From: Candidatus Omnitrophica bacterium UBA5776
GTDB lineage: Bacteria > Omnitrophota > Gorgyraeia > Gygaellales > Profunditerraquicolaceae
Direction of reading: 5' to 3'
NCBI GenBank assembly: GCA_002418595.1
Contig: DIEK01000039.1
Coordinates: 11,025-26,608, forward strand
Length of the DNA stretch: 15,584 bases
Below, piece after piece: positions 14,679 through 15,584 of this stretch. Numbering within the stretch: position 1 is the first letter of the stretch; every line of letters starts with the position of its first letter. A model generated the notes under the pieces. That model was not told the DNA's origin, ran no database searches, and saw only the letters and a list, made by a program, of their open reading frames with translations. The position numbers and the translations under genes were made by a program.

Positions 14679-15584
14679 TCAATAAAACAACCCGACCTTG
14701 CCCAACGCAACAGCCATTAACCTGGGATCACTTTTGTAGGTTTTCGCATCGGGGAATACGAACCTGATATTATTGGAAGCGAACGGCAGCAACAGGCTGG
14801 AATTGAATTCAATGGAATATTCCCCGGACCTGTCGAAGACCAGTTCCCCTATTTTCGTGTTATTGATATAGACCTGCGCCTGCTGGACGCCGAGGACCAT
14901 CCTGGGGACGATAACCAGCTTCATAACCGTGTCCGCCCTGCGCGATTTTAACCTGAAGTCTATCCTGGCGCCGCGCCCCTCGCTCCAGCGGTGCGTTCCT
15001 TCATGCGCCGACCACCCCGCTGTCAAATACTGGCTTTCGTTATAAAATATCCATTTCCCCGGCGAATAGAAACAAGCTGCCCTCCCGGTTCTTGCTCCGG
15101 TTACGGTCCAGCGGCCGTTCTTGAAAGAAACGCCGGGAGAGATATTCTCCAGCCTGGAATTGCGCGTGGAGAAAACCAGAGAATTGAATTCAAGGCTGTC
15201 CCCTTCTATCGGAACTTCGTAAAAAACAAAATCCCTGCCGGAACTGACCCGGGGTAATTCTGGAATAACGTGGTATTCCATAGAAGAACGCTCCTCCCCG
15301 GAAATACCGGATCCACCCTGGATGACTTCAAAAGGGATGTTTCCCCAGGTGAACAACCTGAGCGCGTCCACATTCATCATTCTGACCTTACCGTTCCTGC
15401 GGTCGAAAAATACCGAAGATAGCCTGCCGAACAAAACACAGCCGTTATCGCGGTGCGCGTAAGAGTAATATTTAACGAGATAAATGCCGTCCTCTCCCAG
15501 ATCACCGGCCGGGATGACTTCCAGCGAATGATCCGTCCCAAGAACGGGGTGAGAAGCTATTTCCTTGCACCTTTCGGCCAGATA
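14679..15584 (-). CDS. C-terminal part of an unidentified envelope protein, probably a membrane glycosyltransferase's extracytoplasmic domain (N-terminus outside window)
   Basis: The reverse frame is open from base 15584 to a TGA at 14679, giving at least 301 residues; the real start is beyond the window, so a TTG at 15434 is not the true beginning. The visible part is soluble and beta-rich, without membrane segments or known catalytic motifs. Its last 110 residues have the feel of a jelly-roll module: GWSAHEGTHRWSEGRGARIDF, alternating beta strands, YINNTKIGELVF, a strand with NNIRFVFPDA, and a final DPRLMAVALGKVGLFY-like LG strand. I associate this kind of ending with the periplasmic C-terminal domains of GT-C membrane proteins and related polysaccharide proteins. 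This is recollection, not a database match. Its place before a sugar operon supports an envelope glycan role, but catalytic identity cannot be given. Confidence 0.6.
   Translation of the reverse strand, partial: YLAERCKEIASHPVLGTDHSLEVIPAGDLGEDGIYLVKYYSYAHRDNGCVLFGRLSSVFFDRRNGKVRMMNVDALRLFTWGNIPFEVIQGGSGISGEERSSMEYHVIPELPRVSSGRDFVFYEVPIEGDSLEFNSLVFSTRNSRLENISPGVSFKNGRWTVTGARTGRAACFYSPGKWIFYNESQYLTAGWSAHEGTHRWSEGRGARIDFRLKSRRADTVMKLVIVPRMVLGVQQAQVYINNTKIGELVFDRSGEYSIEFNSSLLLPFASNNIRFVFPDAKTYKSDPRLMAVALGKVGLFY

Noticed and set aside
1..15584. CRISPR arrays, insertion sequences, tRNA or rRNA genes
   Set aside because: No repeated spacer structure, transposase motifs, terminal inverted repeats or tRNA-like cloverleaf sequences were seen by eye on either strand.

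Overview
The window is almost entirely one polysaccharide (O-antigen or capsule type) biosynthesis locus. Every gene I can support lies on the minus strand, so transcription runs from right to left. The set fits a Gram-negative-type envelope: a polyprenyl-phosphate sugar-1-phosphate transferase, an O-antigen ligase/polymerase-type membrane protein and nucleotide-sugar enzymes. Base composition is balanced and packing is tight, with 4-nt and 8-nt stop/start overlaps. I cannot name the species. An uncultivated lineage such as Omnitrophota would fit, but that is a low-confidence guess.

Layout from right to left: (a) 15584-14679, the C-terminal part of a protein whose beginning lies outside the window, probably the extracytoplasmic domain of a membrane glycosyltransferase. 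(b) A 162-base gap with a perfect TATAAT. (c) 14516-5089, a nine-gene run: rfbF, rfbG, a metallo-beta-lactamase-fold hydrolase, an acylating acetaldehyde dehydrogenase (MhpF-like), a 4-hydroxy-2-oxovalerate aldolase (MhpE-like), a thiamine-diphosphate carboligase/decarboxylase (YerE/acetolactate-synthase-like), an extended short-chain dehydrogenase, rfbH, and a GtrB/DPM1-like family 2 glycosyltransferase. (d) A 117-base gap with an inverted repeat. (e) 4971-1111, two GT4 glycosyltransferases and a WcaJ-like initiating sugar-phosphate transferase. (f) An 88-base gap with another TATAAT. (g) 1022 to the left edge, the first 340 codons of an O-antigen ligase/polymerase-type protein.

RfbF, RfbG and RfbH form the known route from glucose-1-phosphate to CDP-4-keto-3,6-dideoxyglucose, although the usual reductase partner RfbI (E3) is not in view. 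That ketone is the acceptor on which the Yersinia YerE thiamine-diphosphate enzyme builds the two-carbon branch of yersiniose, with a reductase (YerF) finishing the sugar. Here the YerE-like and reductase-like genes sit between rfbG and rfbH together with an aldolase/acetaldehyde-dehydrogenase pair normally known from aromatic degradation. My main hypothesis is that this pair runs in the synthetic direction: acetyl-CoA to acetaldehyde, then plus pyruvate to 4-hydroxy-2-oxovalerate. The thiamine enzyme would then decarboxylate this 2-oxoacid and transfer a four-carbon unit to C4 of the CDP-ketosugar, giving a ten-carbon branched sugar. The embedded metallohydrolase has no obvious role in known pathways. 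This is inference from gene content and order, not demonstrated chemistry.

The remaining genes would assemble and display the glycan: a WcaJ-like enzyme loads the first sugar on the lipid carrier, GT4 and GT2 enzymes extend it or make lipid-linked sugars, and the ligase/polymerase-type protein joins or polymerises it. No flippase or ABC exporter is in the window.
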